Below, piece after piece: positions 52,519 to 60,616 of a stretch of 64,000 bases of DNA. The translations under genes and the position numbers were made by a program. Each line of letters starts with the position of its first letter. Position 1 is the stretch's first letter. The stretch covers positions 2,604,001 through 2,668,000 of the forward strand of contig NZ_CP030055.1 of NCBI RefSeq assembly GCF_015291645.1, written 5' to 3'. The stretch is from Bradyrhizobium sp. CCBAU 53340. GTDB taxonomy: Bacteria; Pseudomonadota; Alphaproteobacteria; Rhizobiales; Xanthobacteraceae. The notes beneath the pieces were generated by a model. The model searched no databases. It was not told the DNA's origin and was given only the letters and a program-made list of their open reading frames with translations.

Positions 52519-52917
52519 TCACGCAGCCACGACACTCCCGCTCTTCCGCAAGCCCACATATTGCAGCTCTGCGAATACGCCGGTCGCGATCGCCTGCGCC
52601 ACGATCATGAGCTCGCCGGCGAGGTTCGGCGATACCAGCCCCGAGAACAGCAGTGCGATGCTGCCCACCGTCCAGGCGGCGTTGCCGGCCACGACCAGAA
52701 GTACGAGTGGCTTTGGCACCGTTGTGCGTGAGGCGAGCCAACCGACCAGCGCGGTGTAGGCGATCAGGAACAGGCCGGTTTCACGCAACAGCGCTTCGGG
52801 CAGGTTGAACAGCGTCGCGAACGCACCAGCGCCGAATGTGAGGCCGAGTGCGGCGAGGCCACTGAAGACGGCGTCGGCGAGCAGGGCACGGCGAAGGAAT
52901 GTGGATGCGTCGATCAT
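52519..52917 (-). CDS. Small membrane protein of unknown function
   Basis: This 132-residue protein has four hydrophobic segments (ADAVFSGLAALGLTFGAGAFATLF; TGLFLIAYTALVGWLA; PLVLLVVAGNAAWTVGSIALLF; GELMIVAQAIATGVFAEL). No signature motif is recognised. It lies with another small membrane-like gene upstream of an XRE regulator and is divergent from it. Confidence 0.72.
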   Translation of the reverse strand: MIDASTFLRRALLADAVFSGLAALGLTFGAGAFATLFNLPEALLRETGLFLIAYTALVGWLASRTTVPKPLVLLVVAGNAAWTVGSIALLFSGLVSPNLAGELMIVAQAIATGVFAELQYVGLRKSGSVVAA

Positions 52918-52978
52918 CAGGGGTCTCCATGGTTGGGGTGGGCTTCGAGTGATCGCTTTGAGTGATCTTGAGGTGAGC

Positions 52979-53209
52979 TCAGCGCAATCCGCGCCACCAG
53001 GCGCGGAGCAGGCGGGCGAGGCGGAATGGGCAAAGAGTCCTGCCGACGCTGTGCTCGAACGCCGTCACCTGCGCCACGACATAGTTGCCGGTTGAAAGCA
53101 CCAGCGGCTCGGGCATGTTGAGCCCGCGCGCCAGCATCCGGGTCGCGAGCGTCATCGCCCAGGGAAGAAAGTGGTCTGCAAGGGTGCGGTAGAGCAGCAG
53201 CGCGATCAT
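52979..53209 (-). CDS. Small hypothetical protein, 76 residues
   Basis: The ORF starts at ATG 53209 with GGAGA eight bases upstream and encodes MIALLLYRTLADHFLPW and LSTGNYVVAQVTAFEHSVGRTLCP, ending in an Arg/Trp-rich tail. No family is recognised. It is probably cotranscribed with the membrane gene after it and divergent from the XRE regulator. Confidence 0.55.
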   Translation of the reverse strand: MIALLLYRTLADHFLPWAMTLATRMLARGLNMPEPLVLSTGNYVVAQVTAFEHSVGRTLCPFRLARLLRAWWRGLR

Positions 53210-53310
53210 GGTCATTCTCCTGTGCTCGTGAAGATGCGCTGGTCGGGAGCCCAATTCGATTACCTCGCGGGTAATGGATGGCGTGAAATGCGCGTGGTAG
53301 GTTTCCGGCC

Positions 53311-54132
53311 ATGAACGCACATGCATCCGCGGCCCAGGCCGTACCCAGCCAGCCGGTCCATATCGGCGATCATTTGCGCGAATGGCGGCAACGCCGACGT
53401 ATGAGCCAGCTTGATCTCGCGGGCGAGGCGGAGATTTCCGCGCGCCATCTCAGCTTCGTCGAGACCGGCCGTGCCGCGCCATCGCGCGAGATGGTGCTGC
53501 GGCTCGCCGAGCGTCTCGACGTGCCCTTGCGCGAACGCAACGTGCTGCTGGTTGCCGCGGGCTTTGCGCCGGCCTTTCCGCAGCGTCCGCTGGAGGATCC
53601 CGCCTTGAAATCAGCCCGGCAGGCGATCGACCTCGTGCTTAGGGCTCATGAGCCCAATCCGGCGCTGGCCTATGACCGGCACTGGAACCTGGTGACCGCC
53701 AACCGCATGGTGGCGCCGCTGCTGGCCGGCGTTCCTGAGCGGCTGCTCAGCCAGCCCTTCAACGTGCTGCGGCTCGCCTTTCATCCCGAAGGGCTGGCGC
53801 CGCGCACGGTCAATCTCGCGGAATGGTGCGCGCATCTGCTCGAGCGGTTGCACCGGCAATGCGAGGCGACGGCCGACCCTGAATTGATCAAGCTCTATAA
53901 CGACCTCAAGAGCTATCCCATTCCGGCCCGCGCGGGGCCGCTCTCGAGCGACAATGTCGCGATTCCCTTCAAGCTGCGCCATGACGGCGGGATACTCAGT
54001 TTCTTCTCCGCCACCATGGTGTTCGGCACGCCGGTCGATATCACCCTGTCGGAGCTGGCGCTGGAGACGTTCTTTCCGGCCGACGAGCGCACCGCGGCGT
54101 GGCTGAAGCAGACGGCGGCAAATATGGGCTAG
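53311..54132 (+). CDS. XRE-family regulator with an MmyB-like ligand domain
   Basis: This 273-residue protein has a Cro/C1-type helix-turn-helix (LREWRQRRRMSQLDLAGEAEISARHLSFVETGRAAPSREMVLRLAERL) and a C-terminal MmyB-like domain (PALAYDRHWNLVTANRMVAPLL; LAEWCAHLLERLHRQCEATADPELIKLYNDL; ITLSELALETFFPADE). Such MmyB-type regulators often control adjacent dehydrogenases or membrane genes. Here the divergent pair of small membrane genes is the likely target (inference). Confidence 0.88.
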   Translation: MNAHASAAQAVPSQPVHIGDHLREWRQRRRMSQLDLAGEAEISARHLSFVETGRAAPSREMVLRLAERLDVPLRERNVLLVAAGFAPAFPQRPLEDPALKSARQAIDLVLRAHEPNPALAYDRHWNLVTANRMVAPLLAGVPERLLSQPFNVLRLAFHPEGLAPRTVNLAEWCAHLLERLHRQCEATADPELIKLYNDLKSYPIPARAGPLSSDNVAIPFKLRHDGGILSFFSATMVFGTPVDITLSELALETFFPADERTAAWLKQTAANMG

Positions 54133-54198
54133 TGCCCTTGCCTCGGGCGGCGTTCGGCTTATCTTCCGGCAACACCGCACCGCCCGAAGGAGGCGCTC

Positions 54199-54864
54199 AT
54201 GAGCACGCTGAAACCGCTCCAGATCGATGTCGTCTCCGACGTGGTGTGCCCGTGGTGCTATATCGGCAAGCACCGGATCGAGAGTGCGCTGGCACTGGTG
54301 CCCGATGTGCCGGTGAAGCTCAACTTCCGCCCGTTCTTCCTCAATCCCTGGGTGCCGCGCGAGGGCATCAGCCGCGAGGATTATCTCACCACCAAGTTCG
54401 GCTCGGTCGAGGCCTATAAGGGCATTGCCGGCCGCGTGGTCGCGGCCGCCAGCGAAGAGGGGCTCGTCTACAAGCCCGAACTGGTCGCGCGCCAGCCCAA
54501 CACGACCGACTGCCACCGCCTGATCCTGTGGGCCGAGGCGATCGGCAAGGCGCCCGAGATGAAGCAGCGCCTGATGGAGCTGTACTTCCGCGACGGCGGC
54601 GATCTCACCGATGTGAACGTGCTGGTGCAGGCGGCCGCCGATGTCGGTCTCGATGCCGAGGACGTGCGCAGGCGCCTCGCCACCGACGAGGACGTCGCAC
54701 GCGTGTCGGCCGATGCCCAGGAAGCCGCCGACAAGGGCATCTCCGGCGTGCCGACCTACGTGTTCGCGCAGAAATACGCCGTCTCCGGCGCGCAGGACCC
54801 AAACCTGCTCGCCCGCGCCATCCGCCAGGTCTCGGCGGAGATCAACGCGCAGGCGGCGGAGTAG
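54199..54864 (+). CDS. DsbA-family oxidoreductase (FrnE-like)
   Basis: This 221-residue protein lacks a signal peptide and starts LQIDVVSDVVCPWCYIGKHRIESAL, with the CPWC thioredoxin-like active site used by FrnE/2-hydroxychromene-2-carboxylate isomerase-like proteins. GVPTYVFAQKYAVSGAQ supplies the cis-proline loop. It is cytoplasmic by sequence. The FrnE name is often attached to polyketide biosynthesis, but no such cluster is here. It converges with the following gene. Confidence 0.87.
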   Translation: MSTLKPLQIDVVSDVVCPWCYIGKHRIESALALVPDVPVKLNFRPFFLNPWVPREGISREDYLTTKFGSVEAYKGIAGRVVAAASEEGLVYKPELVARQPNTTDCHRLILWAEAIGKAPEMKQRLMELYFRDGGDLTDVNVLVQAAADVGLDAEDVRRRLATDEDVARVSADAQEAADKGISGVPTYVFAQKYAVSGAQDPNLLARAIRQVSAEINAQAAE

Positions 54865-54871
54865 CGCCGGC

Positions 54872-56035
54872 CTATTTGCGGAGCAGGTGGATGGCGCGAC
54901 GCGCCGTCTCGCGCGCCAGGCCGCGCGCGACCAATGCGGCGTGAATCAGTGCAACGACGGGATCGTTTCGTCGCAGCGGGATCAGCACATCGCCGATCGC
55001 AAAGCGCCCGCGCCAGATCGGGTTGATCATGGGATGGTCGGCGCTGGCGGTGGAATCCGCGCTGGCAATGACGGGATCGGCGCAGAGGTGACGCGTCAGA
55101 TCGAGCGTGAGCTGCACGCCCGGCGAATGTTTCGCGAAGCGCTCATCGATGCCGAGCTTGAAGAAGAAGGCGCGGTCCTGGTGACGCAGCACGATACCGG
55201 CGGCGACCGGCGTCGCGCCGGCGCGGAGCGTCACGATCTCGCACTGCGCGGTCTCCGCGAGCGCCGGGACGGCGCGGCGGATGAAGGTCGCATCGCCCGC
55301 GTCCTGAATCAGCGCGGTGCCGCGCTGGCCCTTCCAGCCGCTGGCTTCGAGTTGCAGGAACGTTTCGAGGGCGGGCTTGATCTCATCCACCTTGCGCGCG
55401 ACGTCGAAACTGATCGCGCCGTGCTCCGCCAGACGATGGCGCTGGCGGCGCAGCTCCTTGAGCTTCTTGGCGCCGAGAGCCTCGTGTAGCAAGCTGTCGC
55501 CACCCTGTGTCGCATCGAGGCTGGCACGGATGTAGGAGCTGAGCACGCGCGGCGTCAGGCGGTCACGGCCGAGCGCTTGCTTGAGCGATACCATCGCGGC
55601 GCCGTCGAGCGCGACATCGCGAAGGATCAGCGCATGCGCGCCGGCTTCGCGCGCCCGTCGCAACAGACGCGTTGCCGCCTCGACCGATGCATCGCGATCG
55701 ATCAGCGGGCTGCACAGCGTGCCGTAGGGATGCGCGCTCACCAAAGCGGGCAGGGGGATCTTTAGGGCATGCCAGAGCGAGACCACCGGCATCAGCCCGA
55801 TCAGTCGCGTCGAGGAGCCGCCGCAGACGGACAGGGCCGAAGTGCCGATCCGGCCGCGCGCGGTTGCGCTGACGGCGAGCTCCCAGGCGGGCAAATAATA
55901 GCCGTTCGGCTCGATCGCCCGCTGCGCCAGCGCGCGCCATTGGCCGGGATCGATGGCTGTCAGCGGGACGAGCGCAGCCGTTGCATCCTTTGCCGATGCC
56001 GGATTGACCGCAGCCTGGTGCGCGATGTCGACCAC
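54872..56035 (-). CDS. GNAT-type acetyltransferase, CelD/BioF2-like
   Basis: This 387-residue protein matches the Acetyltransf_6 (CelD/BioF2-like) architecture: two tandem GNAT-like folds with LIGLMPVVSLWHALKIPLPALVSAHPYGTLCSPLI, then KKLKELRRQRHRLAEHG and FFFKLGIDERFAKHSPGVQLTLDLTRHL. Members include aminoacyl-tRNA dependent transferases and exopolysaccharide-linked acyltransferases. No polysaccharide cluster is next to it. Confidence 0.8.
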   Translation of the reverse strand: MVDIAHQAAVNPASAKDATAALVPLTAIDPGQWRALAQRAIEPNGYYLPAWELAVSATARGRIGTSALSVCGGSSTRLIGLMPVVSLWHALKIPLPALVSAHPYGTLCSPLIDRDASVEAATRLLRRAREAGAHALILRDVALDGAAMVSLKQALGRDRLTPRVLSSYIRASLDATQGGDSLLHEALGAKKLKELRRQRHRLAEHGAISFDVARKVDEIKPALETFLQLEASGWKGQRGTALIQDAGDATFIRRAVPALAETAQCEIVTLRAGATPVAAGIVLRHQDRAFFFKLGIDERFAKHSPGVQLTLDLTRHLCADPVIASADSTASADHPMINPIWRGRFAIGDVLIPLRRNDPVVALIHAALVARGLARETARRAIHLLRK

Positions 56036-56142
56036 GTCCCGTCGTCCCCGTTCACGCCGGCAGGAGCCGGCGGTCCGTGGTCATGCTTAGCGCAAAGATT
56101 GGAAAATACCGTTGGGACGCGCCTTCAATTCGAGCGGTAGTG

Positions 56143-56631
56143 TTAACCGCTGGTTGACCACAAACGGCCCGGCTCGGAGTGCAGCACGGAAAAGGCAATG
56201 CCCATGAACACGCTGTAAGCCAGCACCATCGCGAGAGAAAAAGCTGCGGGAAGCACGCCGAGCTCCAGGCGCGCTGCGAATGGTCCTCTCCCCAGGATCG
56301 GAAAGTAGAGGAGTCCCATTGCGATCCAGCCGATTATGCCGAAGACGAATCCCTTCACGACCGCGTTGTGGCCGGGCAACAGGTGGTAGGTGGATCGGAA
56401 CAGGATGCCGAGCACCAAGGTGCCGTTCACGAAGGACATGACCCAGGGCACTGTCGGATGGACGGTGCCGCCAAGCCAGTCGCTTAGGCCATGCTGCAGG
56501 TCCCGATAAGGGTGAAAAGTCGGAAGCCAGCCCATCCAGCGCTTCAGGAACATGACAGCGCTGTGAGCGGCGTTGCCACACAGGCCAGCCGCGATGGATT
56601 TCCAGACCTTATGGGCTCCTATCTGATGCAT
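56143..56631 (-). CDS. Membrane protein downstream of ccoG, unknown function
   Basis: This 162-residue protein has four hydrophobic segments (FVNGTLVLGILFRSTYHLL; VVKGFVFGIIGWIAMGLLYFPIL; LGVLPAAFSLAMVLAYSVFMGIAFSVL). The start ATG 56631 has AAAGGA upstream and lies 20 bases after the ccoG stop, so it is the last gene of the sulfide operon. It resembles DUF6789-like membrane proteins (recalled with low certainty). Confidence 0.7.
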   Translation of the reverse strand: MHQIGAHKVWKSIAAGLCGNAAHSAVMFLKRWMGWLPTFHPYRDLQHGLSDWLGGTVHPTVPWVMSFVNGTLVLGILFRSTYHLLPGHNAVVKGFVFGIIGWIAMGLLYFPILGRGPFAARLELGVLPAAFSLAMVLAYSVFMGIAFSVLHSEPGRLWSTSG

Positions 56632-56650
56632 CGTCCTTTCGCTGAGTCCA

Positions 56651-58090
56651 TCATCGGTCGGCCGGCACAAAATGGTCGCGCGCGGTCGCCGTCTGTCCGC
56701 TCGCAACATCGGTCGACCCGATCTCGACATTGACGGTCGACTTCGGCAATTGCGCCGGAGGAAGCTGCACCGACATCCTGATCTCGCGGGTCTGGTCCTG
56801 TCCGACCTCGACGATCAGCCGGCCGTCCGGCTGGCGTTCGATGCCGGCGATGCGCGCAGTCGCGCCCGGCAAACCCGAGACCTCGATCGCGAATGATCGC
56901 GCTGCGCCTTTGTTGAGGAGGCGAACGGTATAGTCGTTGCGTACCCCACCATCGGCGAGCTGGACAAACAGCGGATTGCGCTCGTGCAGGACATTGATGC
57001 TCATCGTGCTGCGTGTCGCAAGGGTATAAAGCATGATGGTCCCGACGACGGCAATGGCGGCAGTATAGATCAGCGTGCGCGGGCGGATCACGCGATAGAT
57101 CGGCGCCTTGCCATCGCGGCGGCGCTGCATGTTGATGTCGGTGTCGTAGCCGATCAGGCCGGTGGGCCGGCCGATCTCGCGCATGACGGTGTTGCAGGCA
57201 TCGATGCACAGGCCGCACTGGATGCAGCCGAGCTGGATGCCATGGCGGATATCGACGCCGGTCGGGCAGACGTTGATGCACTGATGGCAGTCGACACAGT
57301 CGCCGGCAAGATCGCCATGGGCGCGGGCGGCTTCCGCCTTCTTCACCGACATGCGCGGCTCGCCGCGGTCGTGACGATAGGTGACGTTGAGCGCCCACTC
57401 GTCGGTTAGTGCCGCCTGGATGCGCGGCCATGGGCACATGTAGATGCAGGTCTGTTCGCGGGCGTGCCCGGCGAAGAGATACGTCGTGCCGGTCAGGATG
57501 CCGATCCAGAGATAGGCGATGAACGGCGCCTGGAAGGTGGCGAGCTCCTTCACCAGCGTCGGGGCGTCGGCGAAATACAGCACCCACGCGCCGCCGGTCC
57601 ACCAGGCGATCATGATCCAGAGAAAGTGCTTCAGCGCGACCTTGCGGACGTGATCGAACGTCCAGTAGCGCTTGTCGCCCTGCATGCGCTCGCGCCTGTC
57701 GCCCTCGACCCAGCGTTCGACCGCGTAGAACAGGTCGGTCCACACAGTCTGCGGGCATAAATAGCCGCACCACAGCCGGCCGGCGACCGCGTTCATCAGG
57801 AACAACGTCATCGCCGCGATGATCAAAAGACCCGTGAAGTAATAGACCTCCTGCGGCCACAGCTCGATGAAGAAGAAATAAAAGCGGCGATGCGGCAGAT
57901 CGATCAGCACGGCCTGGTCGGGCAGGCCGGGTCCGCGATTCCAACGTACGAACGGTAGCAGGTAGTAGGTTCCGAGCGTGACGCAGAGGATCGCCCATTT
58001 GATGCGGCGGAACGGGCCACGCACCGACTGTGGATAGACCTTCTTCCGCTTCTCGTAGAGAGGGCCCTCGATGAAGGTATCGTCGGTCAT
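56651..58090 (-). CDS. ccoG: CcoG/FixG/RdxA-type membrane ferredoxin
   Basis: The protein is 479 residues. After PQSVRGPFRRIKW and several membrane helices it has WCGYLCPQTVWTD, TCIYMCPWPRIQ, and two 4Fe-4S motifs, CVDCHQCINVCPTGVDIRHG and CIQCGLCIDACNTVM, then a periplasmic immunoglobulin-like domain (about 350-479). CcoG usually lies with ccoNOPQ-ccoHIS and reduces copper for cbb3 oxidase assembly. Here it sits in a sulfide operon, so it is probably a second copy with a different role (inference). Confidence 0.93.
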   Translation of the reverse strand: MTDDTFIEGPLYEKRKKVYPQSVRGPFRRIKWAILCVTLGTYYLLPFVRWNRGPGLPDQAVLIDLPHRRFYFFFIELWPQEVYYFTGLLIIAAMTLFLMNAVAGRLWCGYLCPQTVWTDLFYAVERWVEGDRRERMQGDKRYWTFDHVRKVALKHFLWIMIAWWTGGAWVLYFADAPTLVKELATFQAPFIAYLWIGILTGTTYLFAGHAREQTCIYMCPWPRIQAALTDEWALNVTYRHDRGEPRMSVKKAEAARAHGDLAGDCVDCHQCINVCPTGVDIRHGIQLGCIQCGLCIDACNTVMREIGRPTGLIGYDTDINMQRRRDGKAPIYRVIRPRTLIYTAAIAVVGTIMLYTLATRSTMSINVLHERNPLFVQLADGGVRNDYTVRLLNKGAARSFAIEVSGLPGATARIAGIERQPDGRLIVEVGQDQTREIRMSVQLPPAQLPKSTVNVEIGSTDVASGQTATARDHFVPADR

Positions 58091-58127
58091 GGCAAATTCC
58101 CCCGCACCACAATCGGCATCCGCGCGT

Positions 58128-58331
58128 TCAGGAGAACGCGCAGCCGCTGTTCAGCCCCAGCTTCTTGAACACGATCGCTGCCGGGCAGAAGCCCGTGAAC
58201 GAGGCCTGCAACATGTTCAGGCCGGCGAAGGCCGTCAGCAGGTACCAATACGCATTGACGTAGGTGCCCAGTGCAAGTCCGAGCAGGACGACGAATCCTG
58301 CGAAAGCGAGAACGGCTCTATCGACATTCAT
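58128..58331 (-). CDS. DUF2892-like small membrane protein
   Basis: This 67-residue protein has two hydrophobic segments (AVLAFAGFVVLLGLALGTYV; WYLLTAFAGLNMLQASFTGFCPAAIVF). It carries the GxNxxQxxxTGxCP pattern of the membrane domain found in YgaP and DUF2892 proteins, often fused to or next to rhodanese in sulfur metabolism. It lies between thioredoxin and ccoG. Confidence 0.82.
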   Translation of the reverse strand: MNVDRAVLAFAGFVVLLGLALGTYVNAYWYLLTAFAGLNMLQASFTGFCPAAIVFKKLGLNSGCAFS

Positions 58332-58359
58332 GGCATGCTCCTTTTCAAGTAAGGTCTCG

Positions 58360-58803
58360 TTACGAACGGGTCAGACTGGCTTCGGTCCAGGCGACGATGC
58401 TGCGCGCATCCATCGCTCCGGCCTGGCGGGCGATCTCGCGGCCGCCGCGCATCAGCAGCAGGGTCGGGATGCCGCTGATGTTGAGGCGTGACGACAGCGC
58501 GGGCGCGTTGTCCGAATTGAGTTTCAACAGCCGGACCTTCGGCTCGAGTTGCTGTGCCGCACGCTCGAACATCGGCGCCATGGAGCGGCATGGGCCGCAC
58601 CATGGCGCCCAGACGTCGACCAGCACCGGAATGTCGTTGTTGGCGACATGGCGGTTGAAGGCTTCTTCGTTCACCTCGATCGGATGACCGGTGAACATCG
58701 GCTGGTGGCAGGCGCCGCAGCGCGCGCCCTCAGGCGCGCGTTCGACGGGCAAACGGTTGATGCGTCCGCAACTTCCACAGACGATCTGGCATGTCGTGCT
58801 CAT
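58360..58803 (-). CDS. trxC: Thioredoxin 2 (TrxC) with N-terminal zinc-finger motif
   Basis: This 147-residue protein starts with CGSCGRINRLP and CGACHQ (two CxxC pairs, the TrxC zinc site), then VLVDVWAPWCGPCRSMAPMFERAAQQL with the WCGPC active site and the GIPTLLLMRGGREIARQAGAM fold end. The start codon overlaps the SQR stop by four bases. In this operon it may reduce persulfides made by SQR (inference). Confidence 0.93.
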   Translation of the reverse strand: MSTTCQIVCGSCGRINRLPVERAPEGARCGACHQPMFTGHPIEVNEEAFNRHVANNDIPVLVDVWAPWCGPCRSMAPMFERAAQQLEPKVRLLKLNSDNAPALSSRLNISGIPTLLLMRGGREIARQAGAMDARSIVAWTEASLTRS

Positions 58804-60086
58804 GTGCCCGTTCGGACCTCCTTGATCTTCGAGATGTTCAGCTTGTCGAGAACGAAGCGCTCGTAGAACGGCTCGCTCTCGCCGCGCCGCATCTTGCGGA
58901 GGAAATACTTCTCGAAGGCGACCTTGGCGTAATGCACCCATTCGCCTTTGGACGACCAGTTGACGTTGCGCGGGGGAATCTGGGGCTGTGCCAGGAAGGC
59001 GACGCCGGAATCGCCAAAGTCGGCGAGGCAGATCGCGTTCCAGGTCGGCACCGAGGCCGGCTCCCTGCCACGCAGCAGAGCACCAATGTTCATCGCCGTG
59101 GCCGTCACCATGGATTCGATCATGAAGCCGGTCTTAGGTACGCCGACCGGCACCGGGGTTGCGCCGACCGGGGCGATCGCCACGCAGACTCCGACCGCGA
59201 AGATGTTGGGGAAGGTCGGATTGCGCTGATGCTTGTCGACGACGACGAAGCCGCGAGGGTTGGTCAGCTTCTCGATGCCGCGCACCGCCTCGACGCCACG
59301 AAAGGCGGGCAGCATCATCGAGTAGGCAAAAGGCAGTTCGTGTGCCTTGCGGGACGTTCCGTCGTCGGCAAACTCCTCCACCGACATGACGCCCTCGTCG
59401 ACGCGATCGACGCGGGCGTTTGTGATCCACTTGATATGTTTCTCGCGCAATTCACTTTCGAGAAGGCCCTTGGTGTCGCCAACGCCGTCCAGTCCGAGGT
59501 GACCGATATAGGGCTCCGAGGTGACGAAGGTCATCGGCACCCGGTCGCGCAGTTTCCGTCTGCGCAGCTCGGTCTCCAGAATGAAGAGGAATTCGTAGGC
59601 CGGCCCGAAGCAGGACGCGCCCTGAACCGCGCCGATCACCACCGGCCCAGGGTTCGCGGCGAGCTTCTCAAAGGCTTCGCGGGCGCGGGCGGCGTGGTCG
59701 ACGTGGCAGATCGACTGAGTATGGCCCTGAGGCCCGAGACCCGGAATCTCGTCGAACGCCAGCTCAGGCCCGGTCGCGACGACTAGGTAGTCGTAATTGA
59801 TCGAGGTGCCGTCGCCGAGCTCGACACGGTTCTCGGTGGGATGGACGCGCTTCGCACCCTGCGTCAGAAGCTGCACGCCCTTTCGTTTCATGATATCGGC
59901 GAGATCGATCTCGATCTCTTCGCGCTTACGCCAGCCGACCGCGACCCAGGGATTGGATGGGACGAAATGATAGACCGCGCCTTGTGCGATGACGCTGAGA
60001 CGATCGTCCGGTCTCAGCTGCGGTAGCAGTTCATAGGCCATGAGCGTTCCGCTCAGGCCGGCTCCGATTACGACAACTTCCGCCAT
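58800..60086 (-). CDS. sqr: Sulfide:quinone oxidoreductase
   Basis: This 428-residue flavoprotein starts VVVIGAGLSGTLMAYEL, the FAD dinucleotide fold, with VATGPELAFDEIPG and FAVGVCVAIAP near the second FAD contact. Cys at 127, 159 and 353 match the three functional Cys of Rhodobacter capsulatus SQR in both spacing and numbering (from memory). The enzyme oxidises sulfide to polysulfide, passing electrons to quinone. ATG 60086 with GGAGGT upstream is the start. It is first in sqr-trxC-DUF2892-ccoG-membrane protein. Confidence 0.92.
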   Translation of the reverse strand: MAEVVVIGAGLSGTLMAYELLPQLRPDDRLSVIAQGAVYHFVPSNPWVAVGWRKREEIEIDLADIMKRKGVQLLTQGAKRVHPTENRVELGDGTSINYDYLVVATGPELAFDEIPGLGPQGHTQSICHVDHAARAREAFEKLAANPGPVVIGAVQGASCFGPAYEFLFILETELRRRKLRDRVPMTFVTSEPYIGHLGLDGVGDTKGLLESELREKHIKWITNARVDRVDEGVMSVEEFADDGTSRKAHELPFAYSMMLPAFRGVEAVRGIEKLTNPRGFVVVDKHQRNPTFPNIFAVGVCVAIAPVGATPVPVGVPKTGFMIESMVTATAMNIGALLRGREPASVPTWNAICLADFGDSGVAFLAQPQIPPRNVNWSSKGEWVHYAKVAFEKYFLRKMRRGESEPFYERFVLDKLNISKIKEVRTGT

Positions 60087-60147
60087 GGCTACCTCCGTTG
60101 GATCAGACTGCCTCGCCGGTTCAGTTCCGGCCGTCATGCAGCTCTTG

Positions 60148-60177
60148 ACGATATATTCGTACATGCGTATATACGCA
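60148..60177. promoter_or_regulatory. Two adjacent palindromes, likely the SqrR/BigR operator
   Basis: ACGA-TATAT-TCGT (60148-60160) and TGCGTATATACGCA (60164-60177, perfect 14-base palindrome) lie between divergent sqr and the ArsR gene. The second ends three bases before the regulator ATG. Confidence 0.6.
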
Positions 60178-60180
60178 AGT

Positions 60181-60501
60181 ATGAAAGTTGATGCTGAAGT
60201 GATGGAACGTGCCGCCGATCAGGCGAGCGAATTGTTGAAGGCGCTCGCCAACCGGCATCGCCTGCTGATCATCTGCCAGTTGATCGACGGCGAGCGGTCG
60301 GTCGGCGAGCTCGCCGAATTCCTGAACTTGCGGGATTCCACCGTCTCCCAGCATCTTGCGCTCCTTCGCAAGGATGGTTTGGTGTCTGCCAGACGTGAGG
60401 CGCAGACGATCTTCTATTCGATCGCGAGCGAACCGGCGCGCGAGGTGCTGAAGACCCTCTACGCGGCGTTCTGTGCGCCGAAATCGGCAAGGTCCAGATA
60501 A
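60181..60501 (+). CDS. sqrR: ArsR-family sulfide-responsive repressor, SqrR/BigR-like
   Basis: This 106-residue winged helix has ELLKALANRHRLLIICQLIDGERSVGELAEFLNLRDSTVSQHLALLRKDGLVSARREAQTIFYSI. Its only two Cys, C32 and C98, are 66 residues apart, the same spacing as C41/C107 of Rhodobacter SqrR, which forms a tetrasulfide link on persulfide stress (from memory). No arsenic-type CxC metal site is present. The ATG at 60181 is chosen because the upstream frame would run through the operator palindrome. It is divergent from sqr. Confidence 0.9.
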   Translation: MKVDAEVMERAADQASELLKALANRHRLLIICQLIDGERSVGELAEFLNLRDSTVSQHLALLRKDGLVSARREAQTIFYSIASEPAREVLKTLYAAFCAPKSARSR

Positions 60502-60616
60502 AGCCTAGGAACGATTGGATGGGAGCGCCTTGAGCGAGATCAACGCGTCGGACCTGACGCGGATGAATGTTTGCTGCGGCGTGGCAATGCTTTTGATAAT
60601 GACACGGAACTGTCCC

